Source of the DNA: Pedobacter sp.
GTDB lineage: Bacteria; Bacteroidota; Bacteroidia; Sphingobacteriales; Sphingobacteriaceae
Assembly (NCBI GenBank): GCA_030149995.1
Contig: JASLGV010000060.1
Coordinates: 1 to 19,755, forward strand
Direction of reading: 5' to 3'
Length of the DNA stretch: 19,755 bases
Shown here: positions 7,534 to 14,480 of the stretch, piece by piece
How the letters are laid out: each line of letters begins with the position of its first letter
How positions within the stretch are numbered: the first letter of the stretch is position 1
Notes under the pieces: model-generated
What the model was told of the DNA's origin: nothing
Database searches by the model: none
What the model saw: the letters and a program-made list of their open reading frames with translations, nothing else
Made by a program: the position numbers and the translations under genes

Positions 7534-8250
7534 TTACAAGGCGCAACCATTTTCGTCACAGATGGCATCATCACTCTTGTTTAAAGAAGTAAGGGGATTG
7601 GCCGGGTGCGCAGCTTTCCATTCTTCGAAACTTTTTTTAAGTGCTTCTGTAAAAGCTTCTACCGGTTGAGCACCAGAAACAGCATATTTACGGTCAAGCA
7701 CAAAATAAGGAACCCCGCGTATGCCCATTTGCTGGCTTTCGTAAATATCGTAGCGTACCGATTCTGCAAAACGGTCGCTGGCAAGCGTTGCTTCTGTTTC
7801 AGCTTTATCGAGCCCAATAGAAGTTGCGATTTCAAGCAGCGCGTCGTCTGAACCTATATTCTGTCCGTTTACAAAATGGGCTTCGAATAATTTTTCTTCA
7901 GCCAAATCCTGTAAACCATGGCTGGCCGCCAGGTGAATTAAGCGGTGTGCATTAAAAGTATTGGCCGGAATATTCCGGTCAAAATTAATGTCGAGCCCCG
8001 CAGCAGCGCCCATATCTGTTACCTGCCGGGTAAGTTGCCTGGCCTGCTGAACCGGCATTCCCTTACTTCTTGACAAGTAATCGTAAATACTTTCAGCATT
8101 CGGGTTCTCATATTCCGGATTTAGCTGGTAGCTTTTCCATTCTATTTCGATTTCATTTTTAAAGGGCAAATGATCTATTGCCTGTTCAAAATGTCTTTTT
8201 CCGATATAACAAAACGGACACATTACGTCCGACCAGATTTCTACTTTCAT
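7534..8250 (-). CDS. DsbA family oxidoreductase, FrnE-like
   Basis: A 238-residue cytoplasmic thioredoxin-fold protein; no signal peptide. It opens with the family start MKVEIWSDVMCPFCYIGKRH. The CxxC active site is C11-P-F-C14, the inserted all-helical domain spans about 45-165, and the conserved cis-proline loop is GVP at 179-181 in GIRGVPYFVL. The C terminus carries another cysteine pair, C231 and C236 (CDENGC), also known in FrnE of Deinococcus where it assists the redox cycle. A thiol-disulfide oxidoreductase or isomerase role is expected; substrates are unknown. I chose the ATG at 8250: an in-frame ATG 11 codons earlier would lie upstream of the -7 box. It is a single gene bounded by hairpins on both sides. 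Confidence 0.93.
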   Translation of the reverse strand: MKVEIWSDVMCPFCYIGKRHFEQAIDHLPFKNEIEIEWKSYQLNPEYENPNAESIYDYLSRSKGMPVQQARQLTRQVTDMGAAAGLDINFDRNIPANTFNAHRLIHLAASHGLQDLAEEKLFEAHFVNGQNIGSDDALLEIATSIGLDKAETEATLASDRFAESVRYDIYESQQMGIRGVPYFVLDRKYAVSGAQPVEAFTEALKKSFEEWKAAHPANPLTSLNKSDDAICDENGCAL

Positions 8251-8255
8251 ACAAG

Positions 8256-8263
8256 CAAATATA
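8256..8263 (-). promoter_or_regulatory. -7 promoter box of the FrnE-like gene
   Basis: On the minus strand TATATTTG lies 5 bases (CTTGT) before the ATG at 8250. It matches TAnnTTTG exactly and predicts a leaderless transcript. No properly spaced TTG was found upstream. Confidence 0.5.
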
Positions 8264-8310
8264 AGTCGATTTTTAAGGCACATCGTAAAGCAAAAGTAAA
8301 ACTATTGGCT

Positions 8311-8347
8311 GTAAACCAGACGCGAACGGGCAAAGCGTCCGGTTTAC
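8311..8347 (-). terminator. Hairpin terminator downstream of the M14 peptidase gene
   Basis: Arms GTAAACC-a-GACGC (8311-8323) and GCGTC-c-GGTTTAC (8335-8347) pair with a single mismatch around an 11-base loop. On the minus strand it starts 14 bases after the peptidase stop and is followed by an imperfect T-rich stretch (AGTTTTACTTTTG). Confidence 0.6.
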
Positions 8348-8361
8348 AACCGGTTATTTGC

Positions 8362-11046
8362 CTACTGGTATAGCTGATTAAAAATAAATTTAAATGTTCC
8401 CTGCGTTTGTGCCCTGAAAGCGATTTCGGGTCCAAAAGCAAACAATTTACCCTTGCCGACACTGGCTTCGAAAGCCGTTACCCCATCTTGCAAATAGGCG
8501 GCGCCCCATGCCCAGCCACTGCGCAGCACATTTCCCTGACCAAACCACATAAGCGGTTTAATGGTATTCCCTGCAAGGGCTGTTCCTGTTAATTTAAATA
8601 CCGGGCTGTTGTCAAAATAAATATCAGCTGCATTTTCCATGCCCCAGCTTGCCGCCCTGTTTGTATCGACCTGTACGCGCAAAACACTGCCCGGAACATA
8701 ATACTTTTCCGCTGGTAATTTTCTTTCTGTACCATTTACAACCTCTGTCATCGCATTGCGAACCGGTAAATTAAGAAGATAGGCCAGGTTGGTACTGCTG
8801 CCAATGGTTACCACACGCCCGCCGGCTTCCATAAATTTTTTCAGTGCCGGAACCGATTTTTCGGCTGTTATACGCCCCAGGCGGTCCCTGTATTTTTCGG
8901 GTACATCTTCAGCTTTGGGTCCTCCGCCAAAACGACCTTCAGCAGATCCGGTTTGTGGTGCCGGAATGGCGCCTCCCACGAAAATAATTACATCGTATTT
9001 AGCATTCAGGTTGCCGGCATCAATTTCCTGCGGATAAATAACCTTTGCTTCATAATTATATTTTTCCATAATCCAGCGCATCCAGCCCGATGCCATCGAT
9101 CCGCCATATGTATCCCAAATGGCAATTCTGGCTGGCAAAATTTTATTTTTTGTGGTTACACTGCCTGCCGTACGTACGGTTATACCTGCTGCAGCAAGCA
9201 TGTTGTTGACCTGCCCCGAAGCCTGCACATAAAAATCGCCACGCTCCGGTAAACGGTATACCGGAACTTTTTTCTTCAGCAAATCGTTTACTGCTCTGTA
9301 CGAATCGTTTTGAGCAGCACTTAATACATAAGCGCCTGCAGGTTTAAATACAGGTTTTGGCGTTAACAATTCGCCATATTCATTTCTTTCAAACGGACCA
9401 TTAAAATCATGTAGAATACGATCGAATTTAACATTCATCAGGTAAGCCAGGGTCCAGCCTGCGGCATCGTACGGTGGAATAGGGGCGCCGCCATCATATT
9501 TAAAATCATTCGGATGATCTTGTGGTTCAAACATATCCAGCACATGAGGCCTGAAAGCCTGATCTGTTTTAACAACATAACTTCCGGCCGGGTATTGCTT
9601 GCCATCTACTGTAAATGCATCCGTTGCTTTTTGTACCACAATACCAGCACGGATAAGCGCATTTAAAAATTTAACCGCCGAATTAAAATCCGGTTGGTCT
9701 GCCGGTAAAATATAGCCCCTTGCATCTCGGTTTTCCGCCGCCTGCATCACACCGTCGAACGCCGCTTTACGTAAAGCCTGACTGGCAGCATCTGCCGTTG
9801 ATCCCGTAAGTTTACTGGCTCTTTCAATGGCTTCGATCTTTTTAGGAGAAAAGGACCAGTTGTCTTTCTGACCTCTCTCTATTGAATTTTTACCCATCCG
9901 GTAAATATTATACAACAACACATCGTGGTAACGTGCCGCGTAATCCAGTACAGCATAATTTAATGAAACCGAATAATCGATAGAGTTTTTAAAGCTCCAG
10001 TTGCGGGGTGTAACCGGATTTGGCGAATCGCCGTTGGGCAATAAACGGGCTGGTACAAGCGGAACCGAAGAAGGAGTAGGACTCCCGATAATTTCAGTAA
10101 GCAAACCAATCATATTGTGAAAATAGGTTGTGGTACGCAGCCCGCCGTTGTACCAGGTAGAGAAAACAGATCCGCCACGTTGCGTATATCCAGGTTTTCC
10201 TTCTACATTGAGCCGGTTATGCATGGCTGCACCTACGGCATCCAGACTCGTTAAAACAACCGGGTCGAATACGTAGTTAAAGGGATCCCGGTAGGGCGGA
10301 CCGGCCACCACAGTACCTGCCGGCCCCGCCTGGTGGTGGTTGTACATGATCTGTGGCAGCCATTCGACAAAAAGCTGCCGCCCCATGTTTTGCGTTTCCC
10401 GCAGATTCAGCATAAAAAAATCACGATTATTATCATGCCCCGCATATTTCTGGTAAAGTTCCGGGACACCAGATAAGGTTCTCTTTTTCGGATCAGAAGC
10501 ACGCATATACCAGTTGCTTACCAGCTCCTGTCCGTCTGGATTGGCATGCGTAAAAAGAATGATTACGTTGTCTAAAATCCGTTTTGTTTCTTCATCCTTG
10601 CGGCTGGCAAATGTATAAACACTCTGGATCAGCTGATGAATACCAACCGTTTCGTTGGCGTGCAAACCGCCATCAATCCAAACCACCGCCTTTCCTTCTG
10701 CAGCCAGTTTTTTTGCTGTAACCGTATCCAGTTCGGCACGGGCCAGCTGCTGTGAAATCTGCTTGTAATGCGCCAGATTTTTAATGTTTTCCGGCGATGA
10801 CACAATCAGCATGTATTGTGTACGATTTTCTTCTGTTTTACCGATATCCACCAATTTAATACGATCTGATGCGGCCGCCAGCTTTTTAAAATAAGCTTCT
10901 GTTTGTACATAGGTGGCCAACTGATAATCGTCGCCTATATTAAAACCGAAATGAGACAAAGGGGTTGGGATTTCCTGTGCCTGCGTATAGCCAATGCTAA
11001 AAACAAACAGAACAGGCAAAACCCCCTTAAAAAGTTTTTTTATCAT
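8362..11046 (-). CDS. Exported M14 family zinc carboxypeptidase-like metallopeptidase
   Basis: An 894-residue protein from the ATG at 11046. MIKKLFKGVLPVLFVFSIGY followed by TQAQE is a Sec signal peptide, with likely cleavage after A23 and no lipobox cysteine, so the enzyme is periplasmic or secreted. The M14 domain covers about 40-340: zinc ligands H129 and E132 (GGLHANETVG) and H237 or H238 (YNHHQAGP), substrate-binding HDNNRDFF (204-211), and the catalytic glutamate E318 in GLLTEIIGSP. Residues after about 650 include a glutamine-amidotransferase-like fold segment (IAIWDTYGGSMASGW, YDVIIFVGGAIP), seen in many Bacteroidota M14 peptidases of this size. It probably trims peptides in the envelope; the substrate is unknown. 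An earlier in-frame ATG at 11094 lies upstream of the promoter and the signal peptide, so it was rejected. Confidence 0.93.
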   Translation of the reverse strand: MIKKLFKGVLPVLFVFSIGYTQAQEIPTPLSHFGFNIGDDYQLATYVQTEAYFKKLAAASDRIKLVDIGKTEENRTQYMLIVSSPENIKNLAHYKQISQQLARAELDTVTAKKLAAEGKAVVWIDGGLHANETVGIHQLIQSVYTFASRKDEETKRILDNVIILFTHANPDGQELVSNWYMRASDPKKRTLSGVPELYQKYAGHDNNRDFFMLNLRETQNMGRQLFVEWLPQIMYNHHQAGPAGTVVAGPPYRDPFNYVFDPVVLTSLDAVGAAMHNRLNVEGKPGYTQRGGSVFSTWYNGGLRTTTYFHNMIGLLTEIIGSPTPSSVPLVPARLLPNGDSPNPVTPRNWSFKNSIDYSVSLNYAVLDYAARYHDVLLYNIYRMGKNSIERGQKDNWSFSPKKIEAIERASKLTGSTADAASQALRKAAFDGVMQAAENRDARGYILPADQPDFNSAVKFLNALIRAGIVVQKATDAFTVDGKQYPAGSYVVKTDQAFRPHVLDMFEPQDHPNDFKYDGGAPIPPYDAAGWTLAYLMNVKFDRILHDFNGPFERNEYGELLTPKPVFKPAGAYVLSAAQNDSYRAVNDLLKKKVPVYRLPERGDFYVQASGQVNNMLAAAGITVRTAGSVTTKNKILPARIAIWDTYGGSMASGWMRWIMEKYNYEAKVIYPQEIDAGNLNAKYDVIIFVGGAIPAPQTGSAEGRFGGGPKAEDVPEKYRDRLGRITAEKSVPALKKFMEAGGRVVTIGSSTNLAYLLNLPVRNAMTEVVNGTERKLPAEKYYVPGSVLRVQVDTNRAASWGMENAADIYFDNSPVFKLTGTALAGNTIKPLMWFGQGNVLRSGWAWGAAYLQDGVTAFEASVGKGKLFAFGPEIAFRAQTQGTFKFIFNQLYQ

Positions 11047-11072
11047 AAAAAGAAAGTTTTTTGGTTTATAAT

Positions 11073-11099
11073 CAAATATATAACAGAAAATCACGGCAA
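11073..11099 (-). promoter_or_regulatory. Promoter of the M14 peptidase gene
   Basis: On the minus strand TTG (11099-11097), a 16-base spacer and TATATTTG (11080-11073) form a Bacteroidota-type promoter. The leader would be about 20 nt, ending at the ATG at 11046. The spacer is at the short end of the usual range. Confidence 0.5.
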
Positions 11100-11249
11100 C
11101 TGCCGGATCTGTAAATTTGTTACAGAAACGTGCGCACCATCCTGCAATACATGCACCAATCGTATAAGGTGTCAGATTTCTAATTCAAGGCGGTGTAATT
11201 ACAAACTTGCAAAGTAAAACAACTGTTTCTCAACTCAAAAGTGTTTACA

Positions 11250-11280
11250 TTGCCTATTTTTTAATTAAACCTTACTTTTG
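11250..11280 (+). promoter_or_regulatory. Promoter of the acyl-CoA thioesterase gene
   Basis: TTG (11250-11252), a 20-base spacer and TACTTTTG (11273-11280) match the Bacteroidota vegetative promoter pattern well. The ATG is 16 bases past the box, so the predicted leader is about 12 nt. Confidence 0.65.
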
Positions 11281-11296
11281 CAAAAAATTAATCGAA

Positions 11297-11683
11297 ATGA
11301 CATTAGAAGAAAGAATAGAGGCATCTAAAACCAGCATTTTCAAAGCCGTTTTTCCAAATACCACCAATCACTACGATACACTCTTTGGCGGTACGGCCAT
11401 GCATATGATGGATGAGGTTGCTTTTATTACCGCTACCCGCTTTAGCCGACAAATTATGGTAACTGTAAGCAGCGATCGCATCGATTTTAAGAAAGCCATT
11501 CCGGCGGGTACCATTGTAGAGCTGATCGGAAAAGTTACCAAGGTGGGCAACACCAGCTTAAAGGTAAATGTTGAAATATACATTGAACAAATGTATTCTG
11601 AGGGCCGTGATCTGGCTGTACACGGAGATTTTACTTTTGTAGCCATTGACGAACATAAAAAACCGGTACAGATTATAAAGTAA
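11297..11683 (+). CDS. Acyl-CoA thioesterase, hotdog fold (YciA/BACH type)
   Basis: A 128-residue single hotdog domain. The signature N24-HYDTLFGGTAMHMMDE with D39 corresponds to the catalytic Asn/Asp region of the YciA/cytosolic acyl-CoA hydrolase family, followed by VTVSSDRIDFKKAIPAG (about 55-71), the strand and loop that contact CoA, and VELIGKVTKVGNTSLKVNVE. It is expected to hydrolyse acyl-CoA to free acid and CoA in the cytoplasm; chain-length preference cannot be read from sequence. I chose the ATG at 11297, just after a good promoter, rather than an earlier in-frame ATG at 11207 whose added 30 residues lie upstream of that promoter and do not belong to the domain. It is monocistronic or loosely linked to the methyltransferase gene 120 bases on. 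Confidence 0.92.
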   Translation: MTLEERIEASKTSIFKAVFPNTTNHYDTLFGGTAMHMMDEVAFITATRFSRQIMVTVSSDRIDFKKAIPAGTIVELIGKVTKVGNTSLKVNVEIYIEQMYSEGRDLAVHGDFTFVAIDEHKKPVQIIK

Positions 11684-11774
11684 TCCAAACCGGCAATGGT
11701 TGCTATTATGCAACACATGCAGGAAAATTATCAAAACTTTTATTGAAAAAATATAACGTTTTACCTCCGCATAA

Positions 11775-11803
11775 GTGCTTTCTTTAAAAAAAGGAGAAAG
11801 CAC
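11775..11803 (+). promoter_or_regulatory. Stem-loop covering the methyltransferase Shine-Dalgarno
   Basis: Perfect 9-base arms GTGCTTTCT (11775-11783) and AGAAAGCAC (11795-11803) enclose an 11-base loop TTAAAAAAAGG and abut the ATG at 11804. The Shine-Dalgarno AAGGAG (11791-11796) lies partly in the loop and partly in the 3' arm, so folding would limit ribosome access. It could also act as an attenuator between the two plus-strand genes. Regulation is inference. Confidence 0.5.
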
Positions 11804-12481
11804 ATGCAAAAGGTATTATCTGTTTCAGAATTAAAAGAATTGGCTGCTCAGCTGGCACACCCACGTGGGGCTAATGGCATAAAAACGGCCGAAAAAATGC
11901 AGCTCAATAACCGCGGGATGACCGAAGCCGCTATAAAAGCTCTTGAACTTAAAGAACATGAGCAAGTCCTCGAAATCGGTCCGGGAAATGCGGCACATGT
12001 TTCTTTCCTCCTTCAACAGCAGCCGGGTATTCGGTATTCGGGTGCCGAAATTTCCAGTACACTTATCCGGGAAGCCACTAAAATTAACCATCAATTTCTT
12101 GCAAAAGGGCAGGCCGGTTTCCAGCTTTCAACGCCGAATGCGTTACCTTATAAGGATGCTGCTTTCGATAAGATTTTTTCTGTAAACACGCTATACTTCT
12201 GGGCAAATCCGATACGTTTTATGCAGGAAATTACCCGTGTGCTAAAACCGGGCGGTAAGCTCGTGCTCTGTTTCGCCGATAAAAACTTTATGGAAAAGCT
12301 GCCATTTACGGCTTATGGTTTCAATCTGTACCATCAATCAGAAATAGAACACTGGTTTAGGCAAACAGGTTTTAAAAGGGTTGGTACTGCCCGTTTCACG
12401 GAAGAAACAAGCAGCCAGGCAGGTTTTCCGGTTAACAGGCTTTACTATGTACTAAGCGGAAATAAAAAGTCTGGCAAATAG
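11804..12481 (+). CDS. Class I SAM-dependent methyltransferase
   Basis: A 225-residue protein with the Methyltransf_11 fold. Motif I is VLEIGPGNA (55-63), the acidic end of strand 2 is in GAEISSTLIREA, the post-I region reads LPYKDAAFDKIFSVNTLYFW (motif II, near 111-130), and VLKPGGKLVLCF gives motif III. About 50 residues precede the domain (LAAQLAHPRGANGIKTAEKM), in a form seen in small stand-alone Bacteroidota methyltransferases. The substrate cannot be named. The ATG is set by the Shine-Dalgarno AAGGAG seven bases upstream, which is stronger than at most genes here and sits in a hairpin. Its stop is one base from the end of convergent cdsA. Confidence 0.9.
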   Translation: MQKVLSVSELKELAAQLAHPRGANGIKTAEKMQLNNRGMTEAAIKALELKEHEQVLEIGPGNAAHVSFLLQQQPGIRYSGAEISSTLIREATKINHQFLAKGQAGFQLSTPNALPYKDAAFDKIFSVNTLYFWANPIRFMQEITRVLKPGGKLVLCFADKNFMEKLPFTAYGFNLYHQSEIEHWFRQTGFKRVGTARFTEETSSQAGFPVNRLYYVLSGNKKSGK

Positions 12482-12502
12482 TTTACCTGTACAGCAGGTA
12501 AA
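12482..12502. terminator. Short hairpin at the convergent methyltransferase/cdsA ends
   Basis: Arms TTTACCTG (12482-12489) and CAGGTAAA (12495-12502) with a 5-base loop sit over the last codons of cdsA, beginning one base after the methyltransferase stop. There is no T-tract, so this is a weak terminator call, but it is the only structure separating two converging transcripts. Confidence 0.35.
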
Positions 12503-13292
12503 GATATGCGTATACGAGCGGTGCCGCCAGCAATAAGCCATCAAAACGATCTAACAAACCACCGTGTCCGGGTAGCAAGCCGCCGCTATCTTTGGTATTC
12601 AGGCTGCGTTTCAGCATCGACTCGACCAGGTCGCCCAGGGTTCCGAAGCAGGAAATCAATACAGCCATACCGGCCCATACCCACGCCTGGCTTTCGGTAA
12701 AGAAAAGCGACAGGATAAAGGCGACCAGAATGCTGATAAACACACCACCTAAAAATCCTTCCCATGTTTTTTTAGGCGAATGCCTTTCGAATAATTTTCT
12801 TTTGCCCAGTTTACGTCCAAAAAGATAAGCCCCTGTATCGTTCGCCCAAAGCATCAGCAAAAAGGCAAGCGGTAAATGAAAGCTGTAATCACCACCGGCG
12901 GTTAAAAAACCAAGGCCATGAAAAAAACAAAAAGGCATGGTTACGTATACAAAACCTGCGAGGGTAAAAGAAATATTGGTAAAAGGATTGCTGTGTTTTT
13001 TATACAACTCAGCAATAAACAGGGCCGCAATCAGCGGAATGGCAAGGAGCAGGTATTTTGCATTGTAAGCTTCGTAATGCAAACCTGCGGCCAGTAAAAA
13101 AACAACTGCCGCCAGGACCAAAGCAAGGCCTTTATGGATATGAATGTTGCCGGCTTTTATCAGCTTATAAAACTCAAAAAGCGACAGCAGGCTTAAAATC
13201 AGGTAAAAAATACTGAAGGTGTAACGCCCCAAAAATACGGAGCCCAACATAACAATGGTAAAGAAGAAAGCGGTTATTGCTCTGGTTTTCAT
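12483..13292 (-). CDS. cdsA: Phosphatidate cytidylyltransferase
   Basis: A 269-residue integral membrane enzyme that makes CDP-diacylglycerol from phosphatidate and CTP, the branch point of phospholipid synthesis. About seven to eight hydrophobic helices are visible. The CTP_transf_1 signature is complete at residues 225-249: S-M-L-K-R, K-D-S-G-G-L-L-P-G-H-G-G-L-L-D-R. The upstream motif NDTGAYLFGRKLGKRKLFERHSPKKTWEG (151-179) is also conserved. It is the last gene of the CPBP-DUF2007-cdsA cluster, starting 30 bases after the DUF2007 gene with no intervening terminator, so co-transcription is likely. The ATG at 13292 gives the normal family N terminus (MKTRAITAFFF). Confidence 0.95.
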   Translation of the reverse strand: MKTRAITAFFFTIVMLGSVFLGRYTFSIFYLILSLLSLFEFYKLIKAGNIHIHKGLALVLAAVVFLLAAGLHYEAYNAKYLLLAIPLIAALFIAELYKKHSNPFTNISFTLAGFVYVTMPFCFFHGLGFLTAGGDYSFHLPLAFLLMLWANDTGAYLFGRKLGKRKLFERHSPKKTWEGFLGGVFISILVAFILSLFFTESQAWVWAGMAVLISCFGTLGDLVESMLKRSLNTKDSGGLLPGHGGLLDRFDGLLLAAPLVYAYLYLLYR

Positions 13293-13322
13293 AATCTGAT
13301 CGGATACGGGCGATTAAAAGTT

Positions 13323-13529
13323 CTATTCAATTTCATTCTGGACAAAATATTCAATGGCCCGGTCAAAATCGCGCTGGTGTACCATTACATTAATTTCTCC
13401 AAAGTTATAAGCAGCCAGTTGCTTGCTAATGGTTACTGCAGGAATACCTGCTTCTGTTAAGCCTTGTTTGAGCACTTCTGCTGTAAAGGCATCGCTTGTT
13501 GTATATACTTTAACCCAATTTTCGCTCAC
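13323..13529 (-). CDS. DUF2007 domain protein (putative signal-transducing protein)
   Basis: A 68-residue protein covering one DUF2007 domain: WVKVYTTSDAFTAEVLKQGLTEAGIPAVTI, then INVMVHQRDFDRAIEYF. The ferredoxin-like fold resembles ACT/PII-type small domains, hence the database name, but no signal or partner is established. The gene overlaps the end of the CPBP protease gene by 20 bases in another frame and precedes cdsA by 30 bases; the tight packing argues for a single mRNA and possible translational coupling. Confidence 0.88.
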   Translation of the reverse strand: MSENWVKVYTTSDAFTAEVLKQGLTEAGIPAVTISKQLAAYNFGEINVMVHQRDFDRAIEYFVQNEIE

Positions 13530-14436
13530 GTGATGCAGTCTGTTTAAAAAATTGAAACAAAGCTATGGTTATTATTGCACTAATTAAATACCCATACCAA
13601 TGAAATCCTACCGGTTGATCGGCCTGATCCAGTGGCATGTTGTGTTTCTGCATATAAAAAGCGGCAAAAACAGCATAGGCATTATTGATAAAATGGGCTA
13701 ATATGGCATACCAGATACTACCGCCAAAATAATACAGATAACCAAAACCGGCACCGAGCAGCATTCTTGGAACAAAACCATAAAACTGCATGTGGATGGC
13801 ACTGAACAGAATGGCCGAAAGCCAGATGGCCACATGTATGTTTCCAAACATTCTTTTAAAAATGCCTTGTATGCCTGCCCTGAACATCAGCTCTTCTCCG
13901 ATGGCTGGTATAACGGCAATCATGAAGAGGTTTACAAGCAAATCAAAATTACTTCTTACCGTTATCAGCCTGATGGTCAGTTCGGCTGCAACAGCCTCTT
14001 TTTCTTTCATCCATTGCTCTACTGACTTTAAGAAGCCTGGTAAAGCCATTTTTTGATTCATTAATGCTGTAAATTCCATAAAGGGCATGCTGAAAATCAT
14101 AACCAGGAATACCAGTAACAAAAGCTTACCAGCGGGTTTGTTAAAATCGTAATAATGCCAAACTTTTCTGCGTTGTGTGTAAGCCAGAAACAGGGGCGGA
14201 ACAATAAAAGTTCCGACTGAGCTGAAAATCTGGATAATCTTAAATCCGTCGAGGTAACGCGTATCGCCGTTTAACAGTAAGCTCAGGTTTTGTATCAACT
14301 CGCTGCCATACATGATAAAAACAACGCCTATCGCAATGAATGTAAATACAACAGCCCCGGCTATTGCGTAAAGGAAAAGTAAAAGTAACTGTAAAAAGGG
14401 ATCTGTTTCCTTTACGTTTGGTTCTACAAAATTCAT
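13510..14436 (-). CDS. CPBP family intramembrane glutamic endopeptidase
   Basis: A 308-residue membrane protein with about eight hydrophobic segments. The CPBP (Abi/CAAX protease) motifs are all present: E181-E182-x3-R186 in IGEELMFRAGI, FSAIHMQF with H215, and AHFINNAYAV with H248 and N251-N252. These residues form the active site of the Rce1-like intramembrane proteases. The substrate is unknown; in Bacteroidota this gene often heads a cluster with DUF2007 and cdsA, as here. The ATG at 14436 is only 44 bases from the ATG of divergent dusB, so both promoters must share that gap or overlap coding sequence. No clear minus-strand TAnnTTTG box was found. Confidence 0.93.
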   Translation of the reverse strand: MNFVEPNVKETDPFLQLLLLFLYAIAGAVVFTFIAIGVVFIMYGSELIQNLSLLLNGDTRYLDGFKIIQIFSSVGTFIVPPLFLAYTQRRKVWHYYDFNKPAGKLLLLVFLVMIFSMPFMEFTALMNQKMALPGFLKSVEQWMKEKEAVAAELTIRLITVRSNFDLLVNLFMIAVIPAIGEELMFRAGIQGIFKRMFGNIHVAIWLSAILFSAIHMQFYGFVPRMLLGAGFGYLYYFGGSIWYAILAHFINNAYAVFAAFYMQKHNMPLDQADQPVGFHWYGYLISAIITIALFQFFKQTASRERKLG

Positions 14437-14450
14437 TATTCGTACCTTTG
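14417..14450 (+). promoter_or_regulatory. Promoter of dusB
   Basis: TTTG (14417-14420), a 22-base spacer and TACCTTTG (14443-14450) fit the Bacteroidota promoter. The -33 part lies inside the start of the divergent CPBP gene. The leader to the ATG at 14481 would be about 25 nt. The promoter appears intact although the gene downstream is interrupted. Confidence 0.6.
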
Positions 14451-14480
14451 TGTTTTAGTATTAATCGTTTAGCATATAAA

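Noticed and set aside
11699-11714. Hairpin GTTGC...GCAAC after the thioesterase gene
   Set aside because: Only five base pairs and no T-tract; too weak to call a terminator.
13792-14025. Open frames antisense to the CPBP protease gene
   Set aside because: The CPBP motifs on the opposite strand explain the sequence; the antisense peptides have low complexity and no motifs.
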